The notes beneath the pieces are model-generated. The model made no database searches. It was not told the DNA's origin and saw only the letters and a program-made list of their open reading frames with translations. From assembly GCA_045613745.1 (NCBI GenBank), contig JAZLBP010000001.1, forward strand, positions 62,001 through 126,000: a DNA stretch of 64,000 nt. Reading direction: 5' to 3'. This document shows positions 35,240 to 43,729 of the stretch, in pieces (position 1 is the stretch's first letter; every line of letters begins with the position of its first letter). Position numbers and translations under genes: made by a program. This stretch comes from UBA940 sp045613745. GTDB taxonomy: Bacteria > Bacteroidota > Bacteroidia > Bacteroidales > Rikenellaceae.

Positions 35240-36209
35240 TTTTGAGGCTATCGAAGTTGAGTTTAAGGCTGTCGGCGACCACTCGCAAGCTGTCCTCGAT
35301 GGTGAGCACACGAAGGCTATCCTCGGCGTGGCGAATACTGTCGGCTACGGCACGCAACACCGAGTCGCGGCGAGCTACCGAGTCCTGCCACTTCTTGATG
35401 TATCGTTGATAGTCCTCGGGAATGGTCTTACGCAGCAGCATACGGCTCAGCGAGTCCTGCGCAAGCTTGTCGTCCATAAAGAAACGCACTCGCAACGAGT
35501 CGATACGCATCGCAGGCGTGGTAATTTCCTTTTGGGTGTAGGGGTTGAGATTCAGCACAAGGCATTGGTCGGCTTCGGTAACCTTGAAGGTACCCTTGTA
35601 GCGGCCGCGCTGCTGGTTGCGACGCATACGGTGAACATTCTCGCTAATCTTGCGGTCGTAGATATTGAGAATATAGTGGCGTGTACGCATATTATGGTTC
35701 TTGTCGGCCGAGTCCACGACATAGCTGTATGTCACCTCGAAGTCGCCCTTCGCGCGGATGGGGATGCGGATGATAAGGCCCGCGGTGTCGGCAATGCGAC
35801 GCACATTGAATACCGAGTCGTAGCGGATGGTCTGCACAAAGCGGCGGCGACCAATCTCACGCAGGGTGTCGCGCACAGCCATCCTATGGTTGGCCATTGC
35901 TCTCTCCTTTTCGATGATGCGGATGGCTTCGTCAACCACGTCCGAGAGTTTGGCACTCTTGCGTTTGGAGAAGTTACCAATGGAAAAGCGCACGTCCTCC
36001 TCGGTGTAGCCATAGCGCTCCCAGATGGGGGTGTAGATGTCGAGGGTGTCGTATCCGCGCCCAAAGGCTGTCAGGTAGGCGTTCTGGATGTAGGCCTCGC
36101 TGAAAATCTTAGCCAACTCGGCGTCGGGGATAATCTGCGGACCACCGCAACCGACACACACAAGAGCAAGAAGGCTCAATATCGCTTTTATCGAAAAGTT
36201 TTTCATCAT
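35184..36209 (-). CDS. DUF4296-domain lipoprotein
   Basis: A 341-residue lipoprotein (LVCVGC, about Cys21). After the signal comes the DUF4296 segment typical of Bacteroidota: IIPDAELAKIFSEAYIQNAY near residue 25, then WERYGYTEEDVRFSIGNFSKR near 65-85. The remaining two thirds are beta-rich and charged, with helical Arg/Asp/Ser repeats near the C-terminus (DSVARRDSVLRAVADSIRHA). Role unknown; membership in the operon with an FtsX-like permease and rbfA is common in relatives. Its end overlaps the amidohydrolase start. Confidence 0.85.
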   Translation of the reverse strand: MMKNFSIKAILSLLALVCVGCGGPQIIPDAELAKIFSEAYIQNAYLTAFGRGYDTLDIYTPIWERYGYTEEDVRFSIGNFSKRKSAKLSDVVDEAIRIIEKERAMANHRMAVRDTLREIGRRRFVQTIRYDSVFNVRRIADTAGLIIRIPIRAKGDFEVTYSYVVDSADKNHNMRTRHYILNIYDRKISENVHRMRRNQQRGRYKGTFKVTEADQCLVLNLNPYTQKEITTPAMRIDSLRVRFFMDDKLAQDSLSRMLLRKTIPEDYQRYIKKWQDSVARRDSVLRAVADSIRHAEDSLRVLTIEDSLRVVADSLKLNFDSLKNATFSSTIHADSTGVAAK

Positions 36210-36214
36210 TTAGT

Positions 36215-37429
36215 CTATATTTTAATGCGTCCCGCGATGGTGAGCTTCGTTGCAAGAAGGCTCACAGCGGTGAAAGCCACAACTATAATCATCAAATCAG
36301 CCAATACCACTCGCACGGGATAAACCTCAACCAAAAAGGTGTCGGCAGGGATGCGTATAACTCCAAAGTGTTGTTGAACAAGGCTCACAACCAAGCCCAA
36401 CACAAAACCGCCCGCAGCACCCATCATACAGATGGCCATACCCTGACGGACAAATATTCGGCGCACGAGTTGGGTGTCGGCACCCAGCGCGCGCAGGGTT
36501 GCAATGCTCTCCTTCTTGTCGATGATAAGCATTGTGAGCGTGCCCACAACCGAGAACGATGCAACAATCAAAATCATAATGCCGATAAGCACAATGGCAA
36601 GTTTCTCGTAGTCCAGCACCTTGTACATTGCGCTGCTCAACTGCTCGCGCGTACGCACAGCCACACCCTCGGGCACAAACTCTGCAATTTGGTCGCGCAC
36701 ACTACGGCTGTCGGCTCCTGCGGCCAGACGCACCTTCAAGGCCGAAGCGCCATCGGGGTAGTCGAACAGCTGTTGGGCCTGACTCAACGACACAAGCAGA
36801 TACTTGCCATCGGTGTCGGCATCCAGCGCAAAGATTCCCACAGGACGCGCACCTGCAGTGTTCACGCCTGCCGTAGGCATCAGTTTGGAGTAGCGGCCAC
36901 GGCTGGGGACATACATCTTCACCGAGTCCATACGAACGCTGCGAAGACCAAGTTCGTAGGCCAAGCCACGGCCCACAACGGCGCAGTCGCCACGCTCATC
37001 ACTCAGCGCATAGTCGCCCGCCGTCATCATATCCTCGATGGGGACAAGCCCTGTAAATTGCTCATCGACACCTCGCACAGTGGCGGTGGTTTGTCGTCCG
37101 CGATAGGCCAGCAGAGCCTCGCCGTCGAGCACCCACGCGGCCGAAGTCACCTCATCCAGCGCGGTTACGTTTTGTCGCAGACTCTCGTCGCACGTTATCA
37201 CCGCGCCACGTTCGGGCAGCAGGGTGATTTCGGGCTCGAAGTCGCTATGCATATTACGCACTATGGCGTCGAAGCCGTTGAACACCGACATCAGGATAAC
37301 CATCGCCGCGACGGGTACACCCACAGCCACCACACTGACCCACGACATCACATTGATGATGGAGTGGCTCTTGGGCGACAGCAGGAAGCGTCGGGCGACA
37401 AATTGTGCCGGATCGAGGGGTCGTGCCAT
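36215..37429 (-). CDS. FtsX-like ABC transporter permease (LolC/LolE-like)
   Basis: A 404-residue inner-membrane protein with four membrane segments, starting at 37429 (MARPLDPAQFVARRF) because the longer frame overlaps rbfA. The N-terminus is the standard SHSIINVMSWVSVVAVGVPVAAMVILMSVFNG helix. A periplasmic domain of about 220 residues follows, then the FtsX block AIVLIGIMILIVASFSVVGTLTMLIIDKKESIATLRALGA and two C-terminal helices. The family exports lipoproteins or moves envelope substrates with a separate ATPase, which is not in this window. Starts 16 bases after rbfA. Confidence 0.9.
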   Translation of the reverse strand: MARPLDPAQFVARRFLLSPKSHSIINVMSWVSVVAVGVPVAAMVILMSVFNGFDAIVRNMHSDFEPEITLLPERGAVITCDESLRQNVTALDEVTSAAWVLDGEALLAYRGRQTTATVRGVDEQFTGLVPIEDMMTAGDYALSDERGDCAVVGRGLAYELGLRSVRMDSVKMYVPSRGRYSKLMPTAGVNTAGARPVGIFALDADTDGKYLLVSLSQAQQLFDYPDGASALKVRLAAGADSRSVRDQIAEFVPEGVAVRTREQLSSAMYKVLDYEKLAIVLIGIMILIVASFSVVGTLTMLIIDKKESIATLRALGADTQLVRRIFVRQGMAICMMGAAGGFVLGLVVSLVQQHFGVIRIPADTFLVEVYPVRVVLADLMIIVVAFTAVSLLATKLTIAGRIKI

Positions 37430-37445
37430 AGCGAGTGGGAGGGGA

Positions 37446-37784
37446 CTATTTGTTGAGCAGTCCCTCGATGTTTTGGATATACTCCAACGAGTCGTCAATC
37501 ATAAACTGCAACTCGGGAACAATGCGCAGTTGGTTACGCACGCGAGCACCCAACACACCGCGGATAAAGCGGTTGTTTTGCTCCAGCACCTGCATCACAG
37601 CCTCGTGTTTGTCCCAGGGGAACACACTCACATAGACCCTTGCGATGCTCAAATCGGGGGTGATGCGCACAGCTGTCACGGTGGTCAGTGCACCACGCAA
37701 CATCTCTTTGCACTCTTTGATGAAGATTTCGCCCAAGTCCTTGTGGAGCTGTTGGGCTATTTTTTGTTGTCTTACGCTTTCCAT
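37446..37784 (-). CDS. rbfA: 30S ribosome-binding factor A
   Basis: A 112-residue protein with a KH-like fold that aids 16S rRNA processing and maturation of the small subunit. It shows the N-terminal helix RQQKIAQQLHKDLGEIF, the strand TVTAVRITPDLSIARVYVSVFP, LEQNNRFIRGVLGARVRNQLRIVPELQFMIDDSLEY, all typical, with the conserved RxxL(G)xRxxLRxxPxLxF motif. Length is standard. It lies 9 bases downstream of the beta-barrel gene in the long minus-strand operon. Confidence 0.95.
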   Translation of the reverse strand: MESVRQQKIAQQLHKDLGEIFIKECKEMLRGALTTVTAVRITPDLSIARVYVSVFPWDKHEAVMQVLEQNNRFIRGVLGARVRNQLRIVPELQFMIDDSLEYIQNIEGLLNK

Positions 37785-37793
37785 ATATCTTTT

Positions 37794-38585
37794 TTACATT
37801 TGAATTACTTTCACATCCTGGAAGTTGTGGCGGTCGGCCTCGCGAGCAGCCTTGCGTGCGGGGTCGTTGAGGTTCAGAGGCGGCGCCTTGATTCCGCCCT
37901 TGCCCAGACGCACATACACACCGAAGTTGATAAACAGGTTGTCGAGCTCGGTACGCACAGGGTTGGGCGAATACTTACCACGCGTGGTCAGCAGGTCGGA
38001 GAAGCCGTAGTAGTAGCGCGCATCGAAGCAGAACTCCAAGCGGCCGAACAGCAGACCCAGACCACCACCCGCCAGCAGACCATAGCCCAAGCGGCGGTCA
38101 CGTAGTTTGTCGTAGGTGTACCCCTCGGAGGTGGTGACTCCTCCGCGGTCGGTGCCATAATAGACATTCGACTCGCCGAAGTTGTATTGAAGGTTCAGAC
38201 CCGCAGTCAGGAACACCCTCACGTGGCGCTTGAAGAAGTAGAGGTGAGGCTGCCAATAGAACGGCACCACTATGCTCTGCAAGTCGCGTTGGTAGTAGAT
38301 TGTCGAGTCGGTGTTGTTACCAAAGTAGCGTTTGTAGCCTCGTTGCTGATACTCGGCATCCACACCGATACAGCCAAAGATCTGCACTTCGTTGTACCAT
38401 TTCCACGACACACCACCCGTATATTTACCCCACACGGGCGAGGTAACATATTGGGGATAGGCGCGGATATTTCCGTTACCATAGCCTCCGCGGATACCCA
38501 CATAGTGTTGGGCCGAAAGCTCCCCCACTCCGAGTCCCACGAAAAGGGCCACAATGGCGATTATATATTTAAGTCGTTTTGTCAT
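37794..38585 (-). CDS. Outer-membrane beta-barrel protein (PorT-like)
   Basis: A 263-residue exported protein with a signal peptide ending near LSAQ. The mature part alternates aromatic strands (YVGIRGGYGNGNIRAY, VVPFYWQPHLYFF, VRVFLTAGLNLQYNFG, GYGLLAGGGLGLLFGRLEF, LFINFGVYVRLGKG), as in small eight-strand outer-membrane barrels of the PorT/OmpA-like class in Bacteroidota. No enzymatic residues are seen. Probably an envelope structural or assembly factor. It is cotranscribed with the Ig-domain lipoprotein 12 bases upstream. Confidence 0.8.
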   Translation of the reverse strand: MTKRLKYIIAIVALFVGLGVGELSAQHYVGIRGGYGNGNIRAYPQYVTSPVWGKYTGGVSWKWYNEVQIFGCIGVDAEYQQRGYKRYFGNNTDSTIYYQRDLQSIVVPFYWQPHLYFFKRHVRVFLTAGLNLQYNFGESNVYYGTDRGGVTTSEGYTYDKLRDRRLGYGLLAGGGLGLLFGRLEFCFDARYYYGFSDLLTTRGKYSPNPVRTELDNLFINFGVYVRLGKGGIKAPPLNLNDPARKAAREADRHNFQDVKVIQM

Positions 38586-38597
38586 AACTATTCAGCA

Positions 38598-40667
38598 CTA
38601 TTTAATGGCGTTAGTAACCGAGCCGATTTTGGATTTCATACCACCCAATGCACCGCCAATGCTGAGTCCGCCTGTGGCTTCGGGTTCGTCGCCTCGGCGC
38701 GCCTTCTCCTCGGCCTTGCGGAAGCGCTCCTCCATAATCTTGTTGACACGCACGCGCTCGGCTGCCTCCAACTTGGCAATCACACTCTCGATGGTGACGG
38801 GGGCAAACATCTTGGCCATATCCATCGTGAGATTCACCTCCCAGTTGGCACGGGTAGGCACAGCTCTGTCGCCGGCATCCGAGGTGTAGGTCTCGACACG
38901 TTCGGGTTGGCGGCGGGCAATAACATCGCCCGAATCCCACTTGCCGTTACCGTTGAGGTCCTCGGTGATGCGCACACTAATCTCGCCCTCGGGAACATAC
39001 TCAAAGCCGTGAAGGCCTGTCGAAACGTTCAAGCGCTCCTCGATGACACTGCCACTCTTGTCGAGCATTGTAAGGATATATTTCGACTCGGGGGTTTTGC
39101 CCACGAGGTTGACGTACACAGTGGCGTACTTCTCCTTCTCCATAATCTTGAACTCGGCACGCAGGGTGTCGTTCGACTCGCGCGCAACATTGACAAACAC
39201 ACCCGCAGGGATGACAAGTTTGTAGTCGCCTCCCGAGGTCCAATCGCCCGAAATGTGCCATTTACGCATATTGACGGTGTCCTGCTTGACACGCACCGCA
39301 ACGGGGGTTTCGGTCTTGTTGCCCTCCTTGTCGGTAAGGATATTGGCAAGGGTTATCTGCGCGCTGTCGATGCTCACTAGAGGCATAACAAACTCGATGG
39401 GGATGGTCTTATTGGGGTTGAGCTCGGAGCCCGAGTGCACCTTGAAACCGAAGGGGTTGGCTTTGGGTTTGGGGGTATACTCCTCGCCTGCCTCCTCGGC
39501 AGCTTTGCGGGCCTTCTCCTCCTCCTCGCGCGCCTTCTTCTCCTCGCGGGTCTCGACGTGACTCCACAGCAGTTTCATCGTGTCGGTTTCGGGTTGCAAC
39601 ATATTCAGCGAGTCGTGACGCAGGTAGGTGATGATACCTTGCAGAGTGTCCTTGATGCTCTCGGCAGGCATTTTGAGCCACAGGGCGATGGTGTCCTTGC
39701 CCGGGGTCATATACTCCCACACCACGCTGTCGGTGGGGATGTTATCGAAAGCGAGGCTTTGGATTTCGGGGTTGGGAGCACCAAAGCGCAGGATAATCTT
39801 ATTTTGTAGGGGGCGCTCCGAAGCGGTCATATTCTGGCGCTTGAAGTCCTTGTCCATAAACAATCGCAGATAGACCTGCGGGTCGGCTGTGGGATAGTGA
39901 CGCAGCGAGTCAACCCAATAGGCAAAGCCCGGAAGGTTCTTCGGATTGACATACTCGTCGAGGAAGCCCACCTTATCGACACCCGGCTCATAGGTTCCGT
40001 TCTTGTTCTTATCCTGCACCGCATAGACCTTGTAGTCGATGGGTTTGAGGTTTTGTGCCACAAAGATTCCGTTATTCTCGGCGCGGGCAATGGCGTCGGG
40101 TTGGCGTTTGAGCAGGATAGAGTCGTACTCGGGGATGGTGTCGCACAGCGCGTCGTAGAAGAACAGCAGCGCCTTGCTCGCGCTATCGCCGCTCTTGCCG
40201 TCAGCAACATAGCCCGACATAATCATCGAGTCGATGCTCTCGCCCGTCGAGAACACATAGCGCAGGCCATAGAGGATGTTACCCTCGTTGTTGTCCCTGA
40301 CCGAGCTGCCGAAGTTGAGAGCATAGGTTTGGTTCTCCTTCAACGAGTCGTCGGTGATGCTCACCTGCACGCCACGACCGCGAATGGTGAGCGTAGGTTT
40401 CTTGGCCATTGCGGGCGACACAAAAAATTCGGTGCCCACCTCCTTGATTTGGACATACTCGTTGAACTCAATGAAGATTTTCTTCTCCTTGAAGTTAGTC
40501 TGGCCCTGCAAGGGCAACATCGAAGTGACCACAGGGGGCAGCGAGTCCTTGGGGCCTCCCAGCGGTGTTGTGGTGTTGGCACAGCGCGAGAAGAGTCCCG
40601 AACACATCATCAGGGCTGCAACCGCACGGGCCACGTTCAATCGTATCTTGGTGTTTGTCTGTTTCAT
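38598..40667 (-). CDS. SbsA-type Ig-like domain lipoprotein
   Basis: A 689-residue lipoprotein whose mature N-terminus (CANTTTPLGGPKDSLPPVV) carries the P-x-GGPKD-x-x-PP motif shared by a family of Bacteroidota envelope proteins. Residues about 45-155 are a bacterial Ig-like (Big_5/SbsA) domain (IFIEFNEYVQIKEV, then FVFSTG-type strand), followed by beta-rich domains in which VQDKNKNGTYEPGVDKVGF is a calcium-loop-like stretch. A charged segment of about 25 residues near 400 (EEKKAREEEEKARKAAEEAG) is a linker. Function unknown. Four genes from the operon start. Confidence 0.85.
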   Translation of the reverse strand: MKQTNTKIRLNVARAVAALMMCSGLFSRCANTTTPLGGPKDSLPPVVTSMLPLQGQTNFKEKKIFIEFNEYVQIKEVGTEFFVSPAMAKKPTLTIRGRGVQVSITDDSLKENQTYALNFGSSVRDNNEGNILYGLRYVFSTGESIDSMIMSGYVADGKSGDSASKALLFFYDALCDTIPEYDSILLKRQPDAIARAENNGIFVAQNLKPIDYKVYAVQDKNKNGTYEPGVDKVGFLDEYVNPKNLPGFAYWVDSLRHYPTADPQVYLRLFMDKDFKRQNMTASERPLQNKIILRFGAPNPEIQSLAFDNIPTDSVVWEYMTPGKDTIALWLKMPAESIKDTLQGIITYLRHDSLNMLQPETDTMKLLWSHVETREEKKAREEEEKARKAAEEAGEEYTPKPKANPFGFKVHSGSELNPNKTIPIEFVMPLVSIDSAQITLANILTDKEGNKTETPVAVRVKQDTVNMRKWHISGDWTSGGDYKLVIPAGVFVNVARESNDTLRAEFKIMEKEKYATVYVNLVGKTPESKYILTMLDKSGSVIEERLNVSTGLHGFEYVPEGEISVRITEDLNGNGKWDSGDVIARRQPERVETYTSDAGDRAVPTRANWEVNLTMDMAKMFAPVTIESVIAKLEAAERVRVNKIMEERFRKAEEKARRGDEPEATGGLSIGGALGGMKSKIGSVTNAIK

Positions 40668-40687
40668 CTTTTAGGTTTAGGACATTT

Positions 40688-41197
40688 CTACTCTGCCTCG
40701 GTTTTGGCGGGGAACACAAACTGCCACGACTCCTTGTAGTTGGAGCCTCGCCACACACGAAGCCACAGAGGAATCTCCAAGTACCACAGGTTCTCGGTGA
40801 TGGTGGCATACTTCCACGCAAAAATCTCGTACTCGGGAGCACACACGACAATCAGCGCATCGGTGGCGTGCAGTTGCAGCACAATGTTGCCATCGGCATT
40901 CTGCATCTCGTGCACATTACACAACACTGGCTTATCGCCACGAAGGCTCCACACCTCGCCCATCGACACCGAATCGAAGGTCGAAGGGATGCGGAAATCA
41001 TCCTCGGTGCCATAGAAAGCATAGGCAGTCCAGTCGGACGGCGTCGGACCCGGGCCACCCGAGAATGTCTGAACGTGAGGTACTATGGTGTAGGCGCAGT
41101 CCAAGGCCACACGTTGGCAGCCCGTCGAAGCGAGCGCCACCAAAGCGAGGCCCGCAAGCCACACCACTGTTTTGCGAAAATTCATAGGTTTTGTCAT
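40688..41197 (-). CDS. Small lipoprotein of unknown function
   Basis: A 169-residue lipoprotein (signal ending ALASTGC); the Met at residue 5 is an alternative start. The mature part is beta-rich with several Trp and Tyr residues (DWTAYAFYGTEDDFRIP, YLEIPLWLRVWRGSNYKES) and no recognised domain. Similar short lipoproteins next to Ig-like lipoproteins occur in Bacteroidales, but I cannot name a family. It starts 4 bases after folK. Confidence 0.75.
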   Translation of the reverse strand: MTKPMNFRKTVVWLAGLALVALASTGCQRVALDCAYTIVPHVQTFSGGPGPTPSDWTAYAFYGTEDDFRIPSTFDSVSMGEVWSLRGDKPVLCNVHEMQNADGNIVLQLHATDALIVVCAPEYEIFAWKYATITENLWYLEIPLWLRVWRGSNYKESWQFVFPAKTEAE

Positions 41198-41200
41198 CTC

Positions 41201-41698
41201 TTATTTTTGCTCCTCAACCAAGGCGTCGCGCAACTCGCTGATGGTTTTACCCAACACGGGGTGGCGGTAGTCGCGCATAATCTCGCACAGAGGGGTCAAG
41301 ACAAAGTCGCGACGGTGCAACAGCGGGTGAGGAATCTTCAAATCGGGGGTATCGACAACCTCATCGTCATAGAACAGAATGTCGATGTCGATAGGGCGCG
41401 AACAATAGGCGGCTCCCGTCGAGGCTTTCTGCTCGGCCTCGGCTGTGCGGTTGCGACCCAACTCCAACTCAATCTCCTGTACAGTGCGAAGCAACTCCTC
41501 GGGCGAGAGTTCGGTATCAACAACCAGCACCTGATTGTTGAACAAATCATCCGACTCAAAACCCCAAGCCTTCGATTCATAGCGGTGCGAACAACGCATC
41601 ACTACTCCTGCTCGGCTGTTAATAAGTTCTTGTGCGCGGTGCATACGTTCCTTGACGCCTGCAATGTTGCCGCCTGTAATCAATACTGCGCGTGCCAT
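41201..41698 (-). CDS. folK: HPPK: 6-hydroxymethyl-7,8-dihydropterin pyrophosphokinase
   Basis: A 165-residue enzyme transferring pyrophosphate from ATP to 6-hydroxymethyldihydropterin for folate synthesis. Visible hallmarks are the N-terminal AVLITGGNIAGVKERM segment, SHRYESKAWGF, FNNQVLVVDTELSPEELL, the metal-binding RPIDIDILFYDDEVV (DxD pair) and the C-terminal IPHPLLHRRDFVLTPLCEI. Length matches HPPK. The start codon touches the stop of holB, so translation is coupled. Confidence 0.95.
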   Translation of the reverse strand: MARAVLITGGNIAGVKERMHRAQELINSRAGVVMRCSHRYESKAWGFESDDLFNNQVLVVDTELSPEELLRTVQEIELELGRNRTAEAEQKASTGAAYCSRPIDIDILFYDDEVVDTPDLKIPHPLLHRRDFVLTPLCEIMRDYRHPVLGKTISELRDALVEEQK

Positions 41699-42831
41699 TA
41701 CTTAGGATTTATTAGTTTGCTCACCGATAGAGCAAAGTGTGTAAATATTATGTTTGCGTTTCCGTTTTGGCGCACCTGCATCAGTGCACTCTCCATCTCG
41801 GAAACGAGTTTTTCGATGTTATCATTGCCAATGAAGGGCGAAAATTTGCGGCAGAACTCCAACTCACTGCCCCACAGGTAGCTAATCTCGGCCATACCCG
41901 CGTTGAGCATATAGCTGCTACGCAACAAGCGCACCGAGTTCTCCAAGAAGTACTTCTGCGGCTCGCGGCCCATTTTGGCAACCCTCTCCGCCCAGGTAAT
42001 AAGTTCCAAGTGGCGATTGTTGTAGCTCAGGCGCATAAGTTCGACAAACAGCTCGAAGTATTCGGTGGTACTCTCCTCGCTCTCGGCCAGACGGCGCGCT
42101 TCCAGAAGGTTTCCGCCCGACATACGCGCAAGTTGCAGCGCCTTCTCGGTGTCGATACCCTCACCCACAAGGCGTGCAGCAACAGCTCTTTCGTCAGCGG
42201 CACCAATGCGGTAGGGTTGGGTACGGCTGATGATGGTGGGCAGCAGCACCTCGGGCGACTCACTGACAAGCACAAAGATGGTCTTATCCCACGGCTCCTC
42301 CAAGATTTTGAGCATAGCATTCGCGGGCTCGGCCTTCATCCTCTCGGGAAGCCACAGCACAACGGCCTTATACTCCGCCTCGAAGCTCTTGAACGACAGT
42401 TTACGAATCATCTCGCCGATATCCGCAACGCTGATATTACCCTGCTGGTTATCCAAGCCTATGGCCTCGTACCACTCTTGCTCCGAGAAGTAGCCACCCG
42501 TACGCGCCACAATCTCCCTCCACTGGGGCATAAAGTGGTCACTCAGCAACACCTCGTCGCTCTTCTTGTTCTTCTTATTGACGGGCATCACCATATGGAG
42601 GTCGGGGTGCTCCAGCGCCTGCATCTTGCGACACGACGGGCACTCACCACAGCTATCACCCCCACGGCGATTAGTGCAGTTGAGGTATTGAACATAGGCC
42701 AAAGCCAAAGCCAGCGAGCCGCAACCAACGCTGCCCGCAAACATCAAAGCGTGGCTCACACGTCCCTCCTCAACAGAACGACGCAAACCATCCTTCAAAT
42801 CCTCTTGACCTATTACCTCACTAAATTTCAT
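41698..42831 (-). CDS. holB: DNA polymerase III subunit delta prime
   Basis: A 377-residue clamp-loader subunit. The N-terminus (MKFSEVIGQEDLKDGLRRS) and SHALMFAGSVGCG are typical, with a degenerate P-loop GSVGCGSLALALA lacking the Lys-Thr pair, which is normal for delta prime. A zinc-binding group (CGECPSCRKMQAL) follows, and the sensor segment RMKAEPANAMLKILEEPW (SRC-type region) contacts other loader subunits. Length matches delta prime of Bacteroidota. First gene of the long minus-strand operon; a hairpin repeat lies 20 bases upstream. Confidence 0.92.
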   Translation of the reverse strand: MKFSEVIGQEDLKDGLRRSVEEGRVSHALMFAGSVGCGSLALALAYVQYLNCTNRRGGDSCGECPSCRKMQALEHPDLHMVMPVNKKNKKSDEVLLSDHFMPQWREIVARTGGYFSEQEWYEAIGLDNQQGNISVADIGEMIRKLSFKSFEAEYKAVVLWLPERMKAEPANAMLKILEEPWDKTIFVLVSESPEVLLPTIISRTQPYRIGAADERAVAARLVGEGIDTEKALQLARMSGGNLLEARRLAESEESTTEYFELFVELMRLSYNNRHLELITWAERVAKMGREPQKYFLENSVRLLRSSYMLNAGMAEISYLWGSELEFCRKFSPFIGNDNIEKLVSEMESALMQVRQNGNANIIFTHFALSVSKLINPK

Positions 42832-42853
42832 ATCTTTTTTCTTGGTTTGTTAT

Positions 42854-42900
42854 GTACTTTTTGAACGTTCAAAAAGTACCAAAAAAACGGGCGCAAACCG
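42854..42900 (+). repeat. Dispersed hairpin repeat, copy 5
   Basis: A perfect 26-base palindrome GTACTTTTTGAAC-GTTCAAAAAGTAC (42854-42879) followed by CAAAAAAACGGGCGCAAACCG, upstream of holB. Same pattern as copies 1, 4 and 6. Confidence 0.8.
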
Positions 42901-43187
42901 CCAGATAAGAAACTTCGTTTCTCTAATATTTTTGGGTGTTAGGGGTGTTTGGATGATGTGTTATGCCTGCGGCACCATCTGAACTTTGCGCCCGCAGGCT
43001 TACAAACAAGTTTGCAGCCTTCGCTCGCAAAATTCATATAAATTCCCTCTCGGGAATCAACACTTCATCAAAACATCACTCAAACAAACTTCTTCAATCA
43101 CACTCCATCGCTCGGTGCGCGGCGGTGGATTGGTGTGCTGTCCTTTGACTCGTCAACAGAACTAAAATTAAGTCGCCTCCGTCTAAA

Positions 43188-43283
43188 TAACTATCGCACG
43201 CACCCCCTTGCGGGGTGTGGGCGGTAGTTAATCCGCCGGTTTGCGGCCCATTTTTTGGTTCTTTTTGATGGCTCAAAAAGAAC
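43188..43283 (-). repeat. Dispersed hairpin repeat, copy 6
   Basis: On the minus strand, 7 bases after the dut stop: GTTCTTTTTGAGCCATCAAAAAGAAC (43258-43283), then CCAAAAAATGGGCCGCAAACCG, then a long hairpin TAACTACCGC...GCGATAGTTA (43188-43230). The long-hairpin arms match copy 3 in their outer seven bases but differ inside. Confidence 0.8.
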
Positions 43284-43290
43284 AGTCCCA

Positions 43291-43725
43291 CTAACCTCGA
43301 CCTGTGCTGCCGAAGCCGCCTGCGCCGCGTTCGGTGGTGCCGAGTTCTTGGACTTCGTTCCACTCTACGGTTGCGTGTGCTGCCACTACGGCTTGTGCGA
43401 TGCGCTCGCCGGGTTTCACCTCGAAGGGCTCGTTGGAGAGGTTTACGAGGATAACCTTGATTTCGCCACGATAGTCGGCATCAATGGTGCCAGGCGAGTT
43501 GAGTACGGTCACACCGTGTTTGGCTGCGAGGCCGCTGCGGGGTCGAATCTGCATCTCATAACCTTGGGGCAGTTCGACATAGAGTCCTGTGGGCACGAGG
43601 GCGCGCTCCAGAGGGCCGAGAGTTATGCTCTCGTCCATCGCTGCACGAAGATCCATACCTGCCGATTGAGGCGTTGCATAGCTCGGAAGGTCGCCTCCCG
43701 AACGGTTTATAACATTCACTTTCAT
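43291..43725 (-). CDS. dut: dUTP diphosphatase
   Basis: A 144-residue trimeric dUTPase that removes dUTP and supplies dUMP. All five conserved motifs are visible: the Ala-Gly-Met-Asp segment in SAGMDLRA, the RPRSGLAAKHG loop, the tyrosine-containing NSPGTIDADYRGEIKVILVN motif, GERIAQAVV and the C-terminal arm RGAGGFGSTG. Length is standard. The start codon lies 4 bases after the flippase stop, so it is probably cotranscribed. Confidence 0.96.
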   Translation of the reverse strand: MKVNVINRSGGDLPSYATPQSAGMDLRAAMDESITLGPLERALVPTGLYVELPQGYEMQIRPRSGLAAKHGVTVLNSPGTIDADYRGEIKVILVNLSNEPFEVKPGERIAQAVVAAHATVEWNEVQELGTTERGAGGFGSTGRG

Positions 43726-43729
43726 AAGT

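Larger units (their letters stand above)
42832..43290. other. Intergenic region between holB and dut
   Basis: About 460 bases without a convincing gene. It holds two opposite-strand hairpin repeat ends (42854-42900 and 43188-43283), a 9-bp hairpin GCCTGCGG...CCGCAGGC near 42966-43000, and otherwise no protein-coding signal I trust. Genes on both sides run leftward. Confidence 0.6.

Noticed and set aside
43020..43190. Possible small genes between holB and dut
   Set aside because: Short frames without conserved motifs and no promoter; they fall in a region of repeats.
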